Shown here piece by piece: positions 54,395-62,805 of a stretch of DNA of 64,000 bases (the stretch's first letter is position 1; each line of letters opens with the position of its first letter). This DNA is from Comamonas koreensis (GTDB lineage Bacteria; Pseudomonadota; Gammaproteobacteria; Burkholderiales; Burkholderiaceae_C), in the NCBI RefSeq assembly GCF_021026195.1, contig NZ_JAJNCT010000005.1, positions 709,231 through 773,230 of the forward strand. Reading direction: 5' to 3'. A model generated the notes under the pieces. The model saw only the letters and a program-made list of their open reading frames with translations, had not been told where the DNA came from and did not search any database. Made by a program: the position numbers and the translations under genes.

Positions 54395-54428
54395 CGGAGA
54401 ACTCCTTGCCGCTCAGCGGTACTGCGCC

Positions 54429-56099
54429 TTAGCGCTTGGCCAGCCAGGTGCTGTAGAAGCTCGGGCGCCCCACGGCTTCAAACCCCACATCGCGCACCCA
54501 GGGGGCAGCGGCAAAGGCCTGCGGCTCTTCAAAAATGGGGATCACATAGGCCTGGTCGATCAGGTAGTTCTGCACCTCGGCCGTCAGCGCCAGGCGCTTC
54601 TGGGCATCGGTCTGCGCGGCAATCGCCTCCAGCAGGCCATTGAGCTGCGGATCGACAAAGCCCTTGACCTTCTGGCTCACGCCTCCCTGCTGCAACAGCA
54701 CGTTGCGGTTGGTCGGGTAGTAGTTGCTCTTGATCACATCGGGATCGGCGCGGCCCACCATGCCGGTCGCCACCGGGGTTTTCTCCGGATCGAGGTTGTC
54801 GACGATGCGCACGCCAGCATCACCGCTGAGCACCTGCAGCTTGACCCCCACCTTGGCCCACTGCTGGGCCACCAGTTGCAGGGTTTCCTTGTTCTGTGGC
54901 TGGGGCAGCGAGTCATAGGCGGCCAGCGCCAGCGCGCGGCCGTCCTTTTGGCGGATGCCGTCCGGCCCCGGTGTCCAGCCTGCGCTCTCCAGCAGCTGCT
55001 GCGCCTTTTGCGGGTCATAGGCCAGCTTGCTGGCCAGGTTGACATAGCCCAGCGCGCTGGACGCAATCACCGAGGTGGCCTGCGGGTAGTTGTGCGAGAA
55101 CAGCGTCTGCACGACCTCCTGGGTATTGGTGGCATGCAGCAGCGCCTGGCGCACTTTCAGATCGGCGACCAGCGCGTTGTCGGGCCGGAAAACAATGCTG
55201 TTGTTCACGCCCCTTGTGGACGGTGCATAGATGACGAACTTTTGCTCTTCCACCCGCTTTTCGTCATAGGCCTGCACCTGGCGGATCACACCAGCCTGGC
55301 CCGACAGCAGCGCGCCAATGCGCACGCTGTCCTCCGGGGTGACGATAAAGCGCACTTCATCCAGGCGCGCGCGGCCCTGGTGCGCCAGCTGCGCCGGGCC
55401 CCAGTTGTAGTCCTTGCGGGCCGACAGCACCAGCTCCTTGCCCAGGGTCTCGCTGGCCACCACAAATGGGCCCGAACCGATGATCTTGGTGGCATCGCCC
55501 AGCTCATCAAACGGGCGCTCCAAGGTCTGCAAAGCCACCAGGCCCGAGCCGATCACCGAGGTACCTTGGAGGAAGCCCGGTGAGGGCTTGCTGAAGTAGA
55601 ACTTCACCGTCAGCGGGCCCAGCACCTCGCTGCGCTCGTAGTTGTTGATGACTTCGGACACCGGCAGCTTGAGTGCCTTGTTGCCGCGCCCATAGGTGTC
55701 AAAGTTCTTGGCCACGGCTGCCGCATCCAGCGGCGTGCCGTCGGAGAAAGTCACGCCCGGGCGCAGCTCGAATGTGAACTCGGTGGCGCTGTCGTTGATG
55801 GTCCAGCTCTTGGCAATCCAAGGCTGGATCTCCAGCGTCTTGGGGTCCTGGTAGGTGAGCTTGTCGGTGATCTGGTTGAGCACGCCGCCGTTCGGGTAGA
55901 AACCGCCCGCTGGCGGGTAGAGGTTGGTATGCGCCTGCTGCTCCAGGTACACCAGCGCGCCACCGCTGGCCGGGCCCGTGTCGGTCTTGGCCTCGGCCAC
56001 GCTCTCGGTCTTGGAGCAGGCCGACAGCAGCCCACCCAGCGCCAGCACTGCCGCGCTCCATACCGCCAATTTCTTGAATTTATTCGCTTTCAACACCAC
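54429..56099 (-). CDS. Dipeptide-type ABC substrate-binding lipoprotein (KPN_01854 family)
   Basis: 556 residues from a GTG at 56099 (a second GTG follows). Lipoprotein signal with lipobox LLSAC (C28). SBP family 5 fold: DKLTYQDPKTLEIQPWIAKSW, ATEFTFELRPGVTFSDGTPLDAAAVAKNF, VRQALLHATNTQEVVQ and AQQLLESAGWTPGPDG. First gene of the seven-gene operon that ends with the two CMD-fold proteins, with its promoter in the divergent region to the OsmC gene. Ligand unknown. Confidence 0.88.
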   Translation of the reverse strand: MVLKANKFKKLAVWSAAVLALGGLLSACSKTESVAEAKTDTGPASGGALVYLEQQAHTNLYPPAGGFYPNGGVLNQITDKLTYQDPKTLEIQPWIAKSWTINDSATEFTFELRPGVTFSDGTPLDAAAVAKNFDTYGRGNKALKLPVSEVINNYERSEVLGPLTVKFYFSKPSPGFLQGTSVIGSGLVALQTLERPFDELGDATKIIGSGPFVVASETLGKELVLSARKDYNWGPAQLAHQGRARLDEVRFIVTPEDSVRIGALLSGQAGVIRQVQAYDEKRVEEQKFVIYAPSTRGVNNSIVFRPDNALVADLKVRQALLHATNTQEVVQTLFSHNYPQATSVIASSALGYVNLASKLAYDPQKAQQLLESAGWTPGPDGIRQKDGRALALAAYDSLPQPQNKETLQLVAQQWAKVGVKLQVLSGDAGVRIVDNLDPEKTPVATGMVGRADPDVIKSNYYPTNRNVLLQQGGVSQKVKGFVDPQLNGLLEAIAAQTDAQKRLALTAEVQNYLIDQAYVIPIFEEPQAFAAAPWVRDVGFEAVGRPSFYSTWLAKR

Positions 56100-56458
56100 G
56101 CACCACCCTCGCTAGCCACGGGCAACCTTGCCTGCACCGGCGCGCCAACCTCGGCCGCCGGGCAGCGGCACCCTTGCAGAAAGTGCCGCCATCTGGGTGT
56201 GTCATGCTAGGCATTTGGCGGGCGGCGAGAAGGTATTTTTCGGAGCATCGATATGCGCAAACCGATGAAGCCTGCAGCCGCCAGGCCCGCCGCAGCATAG
56301 AGGGTTTGCGCATAAGCACATGCGCGGGGGCCGCATATGCACATGCGATCTGCGCAGTTCACGGACGGGGCATGCGCGCCAACAATGGGCTGAGAACGTG
56401 TTTTCGTTCGTAGGCACGCATCACCTCCCGCCGATGCAGCACATTTCCAAGAGACTCC
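56100..56458. promoter_or_regulatory. Divergent promoter region between the KPN-type operon and the OsmC gene
   Basis: 359 bases with no gene I can support. It contains the 12-bp inverted pair at 56252-56314 and, next to it, several CATATG/GCATATGC and ACATGCG words (56315-56350), giving a symmetry-rich stretch of about 100 bases. I could not assign -35/-10 boxes with confidence. Confidence 0.5.
56252..56314. promoter_or_regulatory. 12-bp inverted repeat, operator-like
   Basis: TATGCGCAAACC (56252-56263) is exactly mirrored by GGTTTGCGCATA (56303-56314). The half-sites start 51 bases apart, close to five helical turns, which would suit a looping or tetrameric regulator controlling both directions. 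Which protein binds is unknown. Confidence 0.6.
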
Positions 56459-57025
56459 ATGAGTGCAAGCCCTGCTACCTTGAATGACTACCTGGCTGAA
56501 AAGCGCGGCGCCGTACTGGCCCGCGATGCCCAGATCGATGCCGGCACGGCCCAGGCCACGGACCTGCGCGCCAGCGTGAGCGCCGAAGGGCGCAGCGGCG
56601 TGCGCCGCATCCGTATCCGCGAGCACCAGGTCATCAGCGACAGCCCGCCGAGCTTTGCCGGCTACAACCTGGGCCCCAGCTCGCCCGAGCTGCAGCTGGG
56701 TGTGCTGGGCAGCTGCGTCACCCATATCTTTCTGATCCAGGCCGCCGCCCAACAGATACCGCTGACCAGCCTGGACGTGGAGGTGAGCGGCGTGATCGAC
56801 CCGCGCGCCGGCAAGCCCGGCCACGAGGCCACGCCCGTCTGGCCCCATGACATTGCCTACACCGTGCATATCGATTCGCCCGCGCCGCGCGCCGACATCG
56901 ATGCGCTGTTTGCCGCCGTGGAGCGCACCTGCCCGATCCTGAACCTGCTGCGCCAGCCGCAGACCATCCGCGCAAGCGTCGAGCACAGCAATTCGCTGGC
57001 CCAGACGCAGAAGCAAGCGGCCTGA
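56459..57025 (+). CDS. OsmC-family peroxiredoxin-like protein
   Basis: 188 residues. The two reactive cysteines of OsmC/Ohr proteins are in place: LGVLGSCVTHIF (near 86) and ERTCPILNLL (near 164). The N-terminal extension of about 40 residues is longer than in OsmC. Reduces organic hydroperoxides. Head of the divergent unit opposite the transporter-monooxygenase operon, consistent with protection against peroxides formed by flavin chemistry. Confidence 0.85.
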   Translation: MSASPATLNDYLAEKRGAVLARDAQIDAGTAQATDLRASVSAEGRSGVRRIRIREHQVISDSPPSFAGYNLGPSSPELQLGVLGSCVTHIFLIQAAAQQIPLTSLDVEVSGVIDPRAGKPGHEATPVWPHDIAYTVHIDSPAPRADIDALFAAVERTCPILNLLRQPQTIRASVEHSNSLAQTQKQAA

Positions 57026-57060
57026 CACCCGTCCCTCCCCCTTTTTTACGGAACTATCTC

Positions 57061-57849
57061 ATGGCACTGACACTTGACCACATCGTGATCGCGGTCCACG
57101 ACCTCGACAAAACCATTGACGACTACGCTGCACTGGGCTTTACAGTCGTGCGCGGCGGCGAACACCCTGGCCGCCCCACCCACAATGCGCTGGTGGTGTT
57201 TGAGGATGGCGCCTATTTCGAGCTGATCGCCTGGCGCAGCCCGGCGCCGCAGGACCGCTGGTGGCAGCTGCTCGACCAGCATGGCGAAGGCATCATCGAC
57301 TTTGCACTGCTGCCGCCCAGCACCGCCGAGGTGATTGCTGCGGCCAAGGCGCGCGGCCTGGAGCTGCAAGGCCCGCTCGATGGCGGCCGCCTGCGCCCCG
57401 ATGGCGAAAAACTGCAATGGCAGACCGGCCGCCCGCACACGCATGACCTGCCCTTCCTCTGCGGCGACATCACCCCGCGCAAGCTGCGCGTGCCCGAGGG
57501 CGAAGTGCGCCAGCATGCCAACGGCGCCACCGGTGTGGCGCGCTTGACGGTGGCCGTCAGCGACCTGCTGCAAAGCCTGGAGCGCTACCGCGCGCTGCTG
57601 GGCGACAAGGCCCACATCCACGCCGCCGACGGCGGCAACAGTGCCACCATCGCGCTGGGCAACAGCGTGCTGGAGCTGACGCAGACGGCGCCGCAGTTGC
57701 AAAGCAAGGGCGAAGGGCCATTGGCGATTGTGCTGAAGGGTGCTGGCACCTGGGAACAAGCCTCTGCCAAGCTGACGCACGGTGCAGACATTTCGTTTGC
57801 GAAGGCGGAGCTGGCGAGCAAGGCCGACAGCAGCCTGGCAACCGCCTAG
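57061..57849 (+). CDS. VOC-superfamily (glyoxalase-like) protein
   Basis: 262 residues. Two beta-alpha-beta-beta-beta modules: the first opens LDHIVIAVHDLDKTIDDYAALGF with H5 as possible metal ligand and E60 in AYFELIAW; the second is around VARLTVAVSDLLQSLERYRALLG and VLELTQ. This is the glyoxalase-like domain 3 type, of unknown reaction. 35 bases after the OsmC gene, same direction. Confidence 0.8.
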   Translation: MALTLDHIVIAVHDLDKTIDDYAALGFTVVRGGEHPGRPTHNALVVFEDGAYFELIAWRSPAPQDRWWQLLDQHGEGIIDFALLPPSTAEVIAAAKARGLELQGPLDGGRLRPDGEKLQWQTGRPHTHDLPFLCGDITPRKLRVPEGEVRQHANGATGVARLTVAVSDLLQSLERYRALLGDKAHIHAADGGNSATIALGNSVLELTQTAPQLQSKGEGPLAIVLKGAGTWEQASAKLTHGADISFAKAELASKADSSLATA

Positions 57850-57870
57850 GCTTTCTGGGCAGGCTAGGCC

Positions 57871-59256
57871 TCAGTACACATCGCGCCGGTAGCGCCCAGC
57901 CAGCGCCAGGGCATCCACTTCCGCGGCGCCCAGCACCTGGCGCAGCACGGTATCCACGCCCTGCGCCATGCCCTGCTGGCTGCCGCAGACATAGATCGCA
58001 GCGCCGCGCGCGACCCAGCCCTGCAGCCGCTGCCCCTGGCGCTCCAGCAACTGCTGCACATAACAAGGGTCGGTGGCATCGCGGGACCAGGCGCGGTCCA
58101 GGCGCTCCAGCTGGCCAGCGGCCAGCCACTGCTGCAGTTGCGCATCCAGCAGCGCATCCTCACCCGGCTTGCGCTCGCCAAACAGCAGCCATTGGTCGGA
58201 GCGACCCTTCGCAATGCGTGCGCGGATATGGCTGCACAGGCCCGCCAGGCCGGTGCCATTGCCGATCAGCAGCAAGGGGCGCTCGGCGTTGTCACCCAAT
58301 CTAAAACCGCTGTGCGCGCGCAGCTGCATCGGCAACACATCGCCCACGGCCATGCCCTCGCACAGCCAGCCCGATGCCAGGCCCGGTGTGCCATCGGCAC
58401 GCCTGCTTTGGCGCACCAGCAATTGCAGCTGGCCATCTTCGGGCACCGAGGCAATCGAATAATCTCGGCTGCGCTGCGGATCGGCCGGCACCGCCAGCGA
58501 CACCAGGTCGCCCGATTCCCAGCGTGGCAAGGCACCGGACTGCGGCTGCCAGTCAAGCAGGTACACCGGGCCGCCCTGGCTGCCGGGGTTCAGCAACTGG
58601 CGGCGGCGCAGCACCCAGGGCTGGGCGGCTTCCGGCTGGCGCCAGCCCTCGCCGGCCTGGCCGGTCAGCGTCTGCAGCAGCTCGGCCGTCTGGCCTTGCC
58701 AGGCGACCAGGCTGGCCTCATCGCCGTTGTCCATGCACAGCACATCGGCCTTGGCGCCCTGCTGCTGCAGCCACTGCTGCACCCTCAGGCCAAAGGCGCA
58801 GAAGGCCGCGTATTCGCTGTCGCCCAGCGCCAGCACCTGGGCGCTGTGCCCGGGCAGCGGCTGCGCCTGCTCCAGCACCTGGCGCACAAAAGGCAGCGCA
58901 TCGTCGGGCGCATCGCCCTCGCCGGTGGTCGACAGCAGCCAGAGGCTTTGCGAGCAGGCCTGCAAGTCGGCCAAGCGCAGCGCCTGCACCGGCCGCAGTT
59001 GGACCGCGCAGCCGCCGGCATGCAGCACCCTAGCGGTCTCATGCGCCAGGGCCTCGGCCCGGCCGGTCTGGCTGGCATAGGCCACCAGCACCGGCGCCCC
59101 TTGCTGGTTGCCCGCTTGCAGCGCGAGCTGCTCCTGGCGCTCAGCCCGGCGCTGGCGCCACAAACGCGCTGCAATGCCGGCACACAGCAGCGCATACCCC
59201 GTCACCAAGCCTGCTGCGCCTGCCATCCGCGCAGGGCTTGCTATCCAATCAATCAT
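57871..59256 (-). CDS. Membrane-anchored NADPH flavoreductase (flavodoxin + FAD/NADPH domains)
   Basis: 461 residues. One N-terminal membrane helix (about 10-33), a flavodoxin domain (about 54-195: VAYASQTGRAE, LSTTGEGDAPDDALPF, LGDSEYAAFC), an FAD domain (RDYSIASVPEDG, GLASGWLC) and an NADPH domain (LIGNGTGLAG, FGERKPGED, YVCGS). This resembles the sulfite reductase flavoprotein/P450 reductase family but is anchored and has no sulfite reductase beside it. Overlaps the apbE-type gene by ATGA; probably feeds electrons across or to the membrane partner PepSY protein. Confidence 0.85.
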   Translation of the reverse strand: MIDWIASPARMAGAAGLVTGYALLCAGIAARLWRQRRAERQEQLALQAGNQQGAPVLVAYASQTGRAEALAHETARVLHAGGCAVQLRPVQALRLADLQACSQSLWLLSTTGEGDAPDDALPFVRQVLEQAQPLPGHSAQVLALGDSEYAAFCAFGLRVQQWLQQQGAKADVLCMDNGDEASLVAWQGQTAELLQTLTGQAGEGWRQPEAAQPWVLRRRQLLNPGSQGGPVYLLDWQPQSGALPRWESGDLVSLAVPADPQRSRDYSIASVPEDGQLQLLVRQSRRADGTPGLASGWLCEGMAVGDVLPMQLRAHSGFRLGDNAERPLLLIGNGTGLAGLCSHIRARIAKGRSDQWLLFGERKPGEDALLDAQLQQWLAAGQLERLDRAWSRDATDPCYVQQLLERQGQRLQGWVARGAAIYVCGSQQGMAQGVDTVLRQVLGAAEVDALALAGRYRRDVY

Positions 59257-60401
59257 CGCTTCATGCTGCCTACAAAACGCTGTTCCCAGGCCGGCGTCAT
59301 ACGGCGCAGGCCTTGCGGCTGCGCGGCATCGGGATGGGTGTGGAACACCGCCGCCAGCTGCTGCTGCAGCGCAAACCGCCAGCCGTCCTCGGGCCCCAGC
59401 ACCGTGAGCACGGTGGCCAGCGCATCGGCATGCATGCAGTCGCGGTGGTAAACAGTCACGCTGGTCAGCGCATGGGCCACGGGCCGGCCGCTGCGCGGGT
59501 CCAGGCTGTGTGAAAAACGTTGGCCACCCTGCATGAACACATGCCAGTGGTCGCCCGAGCTGGCCAGCGCGCCATCGCCCAGCGGCACCACCAGCGGTTC
59601 ATCGCCGGCAACACCTGCCACGGCTACGCGCCAGGGCTGGCCGCCGGGCTTCTGGCCCCAGGCCCGGATCTCTCCGCCAATCTCCAGCAGCGCATGCTGC
59701 CAGCCGGCCGCGCGCAGGCGCTCGGCGACCCAGTCCACCGCATAACCCTTGGCGATGCCGCTCAGATCCAGCTGCAGGCCACCGGGTTGCAGCAAGCGCC
59801 GCTGCTGTGGCAGCCACTGCTGCGGCTGCCACTGCAGGCGCTGGTGGCCGCAGACCTGCAGCGCGCGGTCAATATCGGCCTGCGCTGGTGCTTGGCCGCT
59901 GTGCGGCGCCTGCGGGTTTGCACGCGGGCCAAAGCCCCAGAGCGACACCAGCGCGCCCACCGTCGGGTCATAGGCGCCATCGCAGGCGCGGGCCCAGTGC
60001 AGGGCCGCATCCAGCACCTGCGCCAGCTCGGGTGACAGCACGTGCCAGCTACCCGCATCGGCGGCGTTGAAGCGCGAGACGCAGGAGTCCGCCTCCCAGT
60101 TACTCATCTGCGCGATGACGGCATCGAGCGTGTGCTGCACCAGCGCCTGTACCGGCGCCAGCGGGGCGTAGCCCGGGTTGGCCAGGCGCAGCGACCAGGT
60201 GGTGCCCATCGTTGCGCCCTGCAGGCTGTGCAGGCTGCCATCCTGCGCAGGGTGCATCGCAGGCGCCCTCCAGGCGGGGGATGCAAAGGAGCGGCCGGCT
60301 AAAGCCTGACCCGCCAGGGCAGGCTGGCCTTCACCCCGGGCCTGGGCCTGGGGGATTTGCCAGATGCCGGCGCCATAGTGGATGCGCGGTACTGTGCTCA
60401 T
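59253..60401 (-). CDS. apbE: ApbE-type FAD:protein FMN transferase
   Basis: 382 residues as drawn; the first 60 look unconserved and a start near 60257 is possible. ApbE marks: MGTTWSLRL, DPTVGALVSLWGFG, LDLSGIAKGYAVDWVAERL, EIGGEIRAWG and the flavin-site FSHSLDPRSGRPV. It transfers FMN from FAD to a Thr/Ser of a partner protein. I see no target motif in the neighbouring proteins, so the acceptor may lie elsewhere. Part of the redox operon. Confidence 0.88.
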   Translation of the reverse strand: MSTVPRIHYGAGIWQIPQAQARGEGQPALAGQALAGRSFASPAWRAPAMHPAQDGSLHSLQGATMGTTWSLRLANPGYAPLAPVQALVQHTLDAVIAQMSNWEADSCVSRFNAADAGSWHVLSPELAQVLDAALHWARACDGAYDPTVGALVSLWGFGPRANPQAPHSGQAPAQADIDRALQVCGHQRLQWQPQQWLPQQRRLLQPGGLQLDLSGIAKGYAVDWVAERLRAAGWQHALLEIGGEIRAWGQKPGGQPWRVAVAGVAGDEPLVVPLGDGALASSGDHWHVFMQGGQRFSHSLDPRSGRPVAHALTSVTVYHRDCMHADALATVLTVLGPEDGWRFALQQQLAAVFHTHPDAAQPQGLRRMTPAWEQRFVGSMKR

Positions 60402-60458
60402 AGCGGCTCCGCGATCAGGCCGGCGCTTGTCCGTGTTGCAGTCACCGGCGACCGCGCC

Positions 60459-61259
60459 TTAAGGCAGTACTTCCAGGGTGGCGACATAGGCCAGGCGGCG
60501 TTCCTTGGCGATGGGGTTCGAGGTCTTGTCGTCCTTCACGTCCGCATCCAGCCAGTACATGCCAGCCGTGGGGAACTTGACCTTGACGTGACCCTGGGCA
60601 TCGGTCTTGAGCTTGATCTCGTTGACGGCATCGCGGTAGCGCTTGCCATCGGGCACCAGCACCACTTCGACATCGGCAGCAGGCTTGCCATCGACATGGA
60701 AGGCAAAGGTGGCTTCTTCGCCCGCCACCAGGTCGTTGGGGTGGGTGACAGGCGCCAGCTCCAGGCCCTTGCCGCTCAAACGCAGCGGGCTGGGCTTGCC
60801 CATGGTCACAAAGGTCTCGATGCGGCTGATGCTTTCTGCCACGCGCACGTCCTTGGCATCGGTGGGGATCTGCTTGGCGATCTCTTCGGCGCTGCCACGC
60901 AGGCGCTTCATCTGGCCAGCGGCATCCTTGTAGGAGCCCATGACACCGCTGTTGACGATGGCCAGCTGGTAGGTGCCGGCTTGCTCGGGCTTGAGGTCAA
61001 AGACGCTGCGCAGCTCGCCCTTGTGGGCGTTCCTGGGCTCCACCGTGCTGCCATCGGGCGCCGTGATCACCAGCTTGTCCAGGCCCAGCGGGCGGTGGTT
61101 GAAGAAGAACATGTCATTGGACACGGCAGCATCGACCGTGACCCAGTCCGCCTTGGACAGCACGGTGCTGGAAGGCTTCATCCAGACGCTGTGGGCCTGG
61201 GCGCCGATGGCGGCACAGCTCAGCGCCAGCGCGGCGGCAATACGGGTGGCAGAAAACAT
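60459..61259 (-). CDS. DUF4198 periplasmic protein
   Basis: 266 residues from the ATG at 61259, which has a GAGGAG site (a longer reading of five residues has none). Signal peptide ends AQA-H; the mature protein opens HSVWMKPS, the DUF4198 signature, followed by an all-beta, two-part domain with TFAFHVDGKPAADVEVVLVPDG. The family occurs beside metal or siderophore uptake genes; histidine at the mature N-terminus may bind a metal. Confidence 0.82.
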   Translation of the reverse strand: MFSATRIAAALALSCAAIGAQAHSVWMKPSSTVLSKADWVTVDAAVSNDMFFFNHRPLGLDKLVITAPDGSTVEPRNAHKGELRSVFDLKPEQAGTYQLAIVNSGVMGSYKDAAGQMKRLRGSAEEIAKQIPTDAKDVRVAESISRIETFVTMGKPSPLRLSGKGLELAPVTHPNDLVAGEEATFAFHVDGKPAADVEVVLVPDGKRYRDAVNEIKLKTDAQGHVKVKFPTAGMYWLDADVKDDKTSNPIAKERRLAYVATLEVLP

Positions 61260-61292
61260 GGTGACTCTCCTCATAAATAGTGTTGTGTTGGA

Positions 61293-61814
61293 TCAGGGCT
61301 TGAGTTCGAGCTTGATCTCGCCCAGCTCCGTCTTGCCCTGGGCAGACAGGCTGGTGGCCTGCTTGGCGGGCCATTCAAAAGGAATGCTCACCAGCTCGCG
61401 GCCACCGACTTCGCGTGCGGCCTCGATCTGCAGCTTGTACTGGCCGGGCTCCAGCTTGGGCAGCGGGTTGCTGCCTTCGGAGAAGGACAGCGCATGCTTG
61501 CCTGCCGGCTTGGTGGGCTGGGTCACGCCATCGATGGGTACGCTCAACTCGCGGCCGCTGCGGCGCCACCACTGGCGCATGTCCTTGAGCCATTTCGCGC
61601 CTTCGGCATCGCGCTTTTTCACCTCGTACCAGACCGACAGGTTGGCGGCCACGCTGCCGTCGGCGCGCTCCAGCCAGACGGCGACATAGGGGCGGTGGTA
61701 TTCGGCCACCTCCAGGCGTGGCAGCTCCACGCCGACATTCAGCCCACCGGCAACGGCCGGCAGCCCGGCCACCGCCGTCAAGGCCACGGTGAAACGCGAA
61801 ACAGTGCTTGTCAT
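61293..61814 (-). CDS. DUF2271 periplasmic protein
   Basis: 173 residues with a signal peptide of about 22 residues. Beta-rich; the segments RPYVAVWLERADGS, DMRQWWRRSGRE and YKLQIEAAREVGGRELV are typical of DUF2271. Function unknown; it is nearly always encoded with PepSY, DUF4198 and ApbE genes, as here. Confidence 0.82.
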   Translation of the reverse strand: MTSTVSRFTVALTAVAGLPAVAGGLNVGVELPRLEVAEYHRPYVAVWLERADGSVAANLSVWYEVKKRDAEGAKWLKDMRQWWRRSGRELSVPIDGVTQPTKPAGKHALSFSEGSNPLPKLEPGQYKLQIEAAREVGGRELVSIPFEWPAKQATSLSAQGKTELGEIKLELKP

Positions 61815-61851
61815 GTGCTCTCCTCGGAATAAAAAGACGGTGGCCGCGCGC

Positions 61852-62499
61852 TCAGTGCACCAGCAGCAGCGCGAGCAGCGCAGGGACCAGCAGGCCCAGG
61901 CCCACCATGGGCCAGGTCATGGGGCGGCGGCCAGCATGCATCTGCAGAATGAACAGACCGGTGATGCAGAACACCAGGCAGGCGCCTGCAAAGATGTCGA
62001 TGAACCAGGTCCAGGCCAGGCCCGCATGGCGGCCCTTGTGCAAATCGTTGAAGTAGGAGATCCAGCCCCGGTCGGTGGATTCATGCTCGGCCTGCCCGTC
62101 GCTGAGCGCAACACGCACCCAGGCATCCCCACCTGGCCGTGGCAGGGCCACATAGACCTCGTCCTCATTCCATTCCACCGCGCGCTTGCGCGTGTCGGCG
62201 CCCAGCTCTGCGCGCAGCCAGCCTTGCACATCGGCAGGCAGCGGCTGGGCGGTGTCTGCGGCCTCTTTATGGCTGGCAGCCGCCTTTTGCAGGCCCTGCA
62301 GCAGCGGCGCGGGCAAGGTGCCTTCGCGCAGCACCACGGCGGGCTTGGCCTCGATCTGGCCGGCATGGTTGAGCGTGAAGCCCGTCACCGCAAACAGCAG
62401 CATGCCCACCAGGCAGATGGCGGAGCTGACCCAGTGCCATTCATGCAAGGTCTTGAGCCAGTAGGCCCGCTGCGAAGAGGAAGACGCGTTGGCTTTCAT
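61852..62499 (-). CDS. PepSY-associated transmembrane protein
   Basis: 215 residues. Helix 1 about 24-44, a periplasmic PepSY-like domain about 50-160, then two helices about 163-188 and 193-213. Histidines H19 and H22 before helix 1 and H46 after it, with H154/H158 near helix 2 (DLHKGRHAG), are well placed for heme, as in PepSY-type ferric reductases. First gene of the operon; likely the electron-transfer membrane partner of the flavoreductase. Confidence 0.8.
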   Translation of the reverse strand: MKANASSSSQRAYWLKTLHEWHWVSSAICLVGMLLFAVTGFTLNHAGQIEAKPAVVLREGTLPAPLLQGLQKAAASHKEAADTAQPLPADVQGWLRAELGADTRKRAVEWNEDEVYVALPRPGGDAWVRVALSDGQAEHESTDRGWISYFNDLHKGRHAGLAWTWFIDIFAGACLVFCITGLFILQMHAGRRPMTWPMVGLGLLVPALLALLLVH

Positions 62500-62805
62500 G
62501 CGGAGAGAGGCAGGTGTCAGACCCGGCAGCGGGGCAGGACGGCGCCGGGTGAAGCGCGGCGAGATAACTAAGGGCGGTGGAGTGTCATAACTCCCCGCCC
62601 TTTGGCTTTCATATATTGAAAAGAAATTACAGCAGTTGCAAAGCCTCTATTCTGGGTTGGCCAGCCGCTTGGAAGTGCAAGACGGCTCCCAGATGACCAA
62701 GGCTTCCAGCTGAGGCTCCCGCCTGGACGTGCCGCAATATATGCAGGCAAGAGCCTGTCCAATCAACCGCACTCCCAAAGGGCTGAGGTCGCGGCGCCAC
62801 AGCTG
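62500..62805. promoter_or_regulatory. Intergenic region between PepSY operon and prophage tail gene
   Basis: 306 bases with no gene I can support. It should hold the promoter of the PepSY operon. An imperfect stem GGGCGG-t-GGAGT with ACTCC-CCGCCC lies at 62572-62600 and could end the prophage transcript. An AT-rich patch follows (62609-62655). I saw no Fur-box-like sequence and no tRNA. The prophage boundary is probably inside or next to this stretch. Confidence 0.4.

Noticed and set aside
56207-57028. 273-residue frame on the minus strand over the OsmC gene and promoter region
   Set aside because: The plus-strand frame carries both OsmC cysteines; the minus frame has no homology signs and would remove the divergent promoter.
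59253-62499. FMN-acceptor motif for ApbE in the neighbouring proteins
   Set aside because: No S/T-G-A-[ST]-type acceptor segment is visible in the PepSY, DUF2271 or DUF4198 proteins.
62500-62805. Fur box for the redox operon
   Set aside because: I looked for a GATAATGATAATCATTATC-like sequence and saw none, so iron regulation is not supported by sequence.
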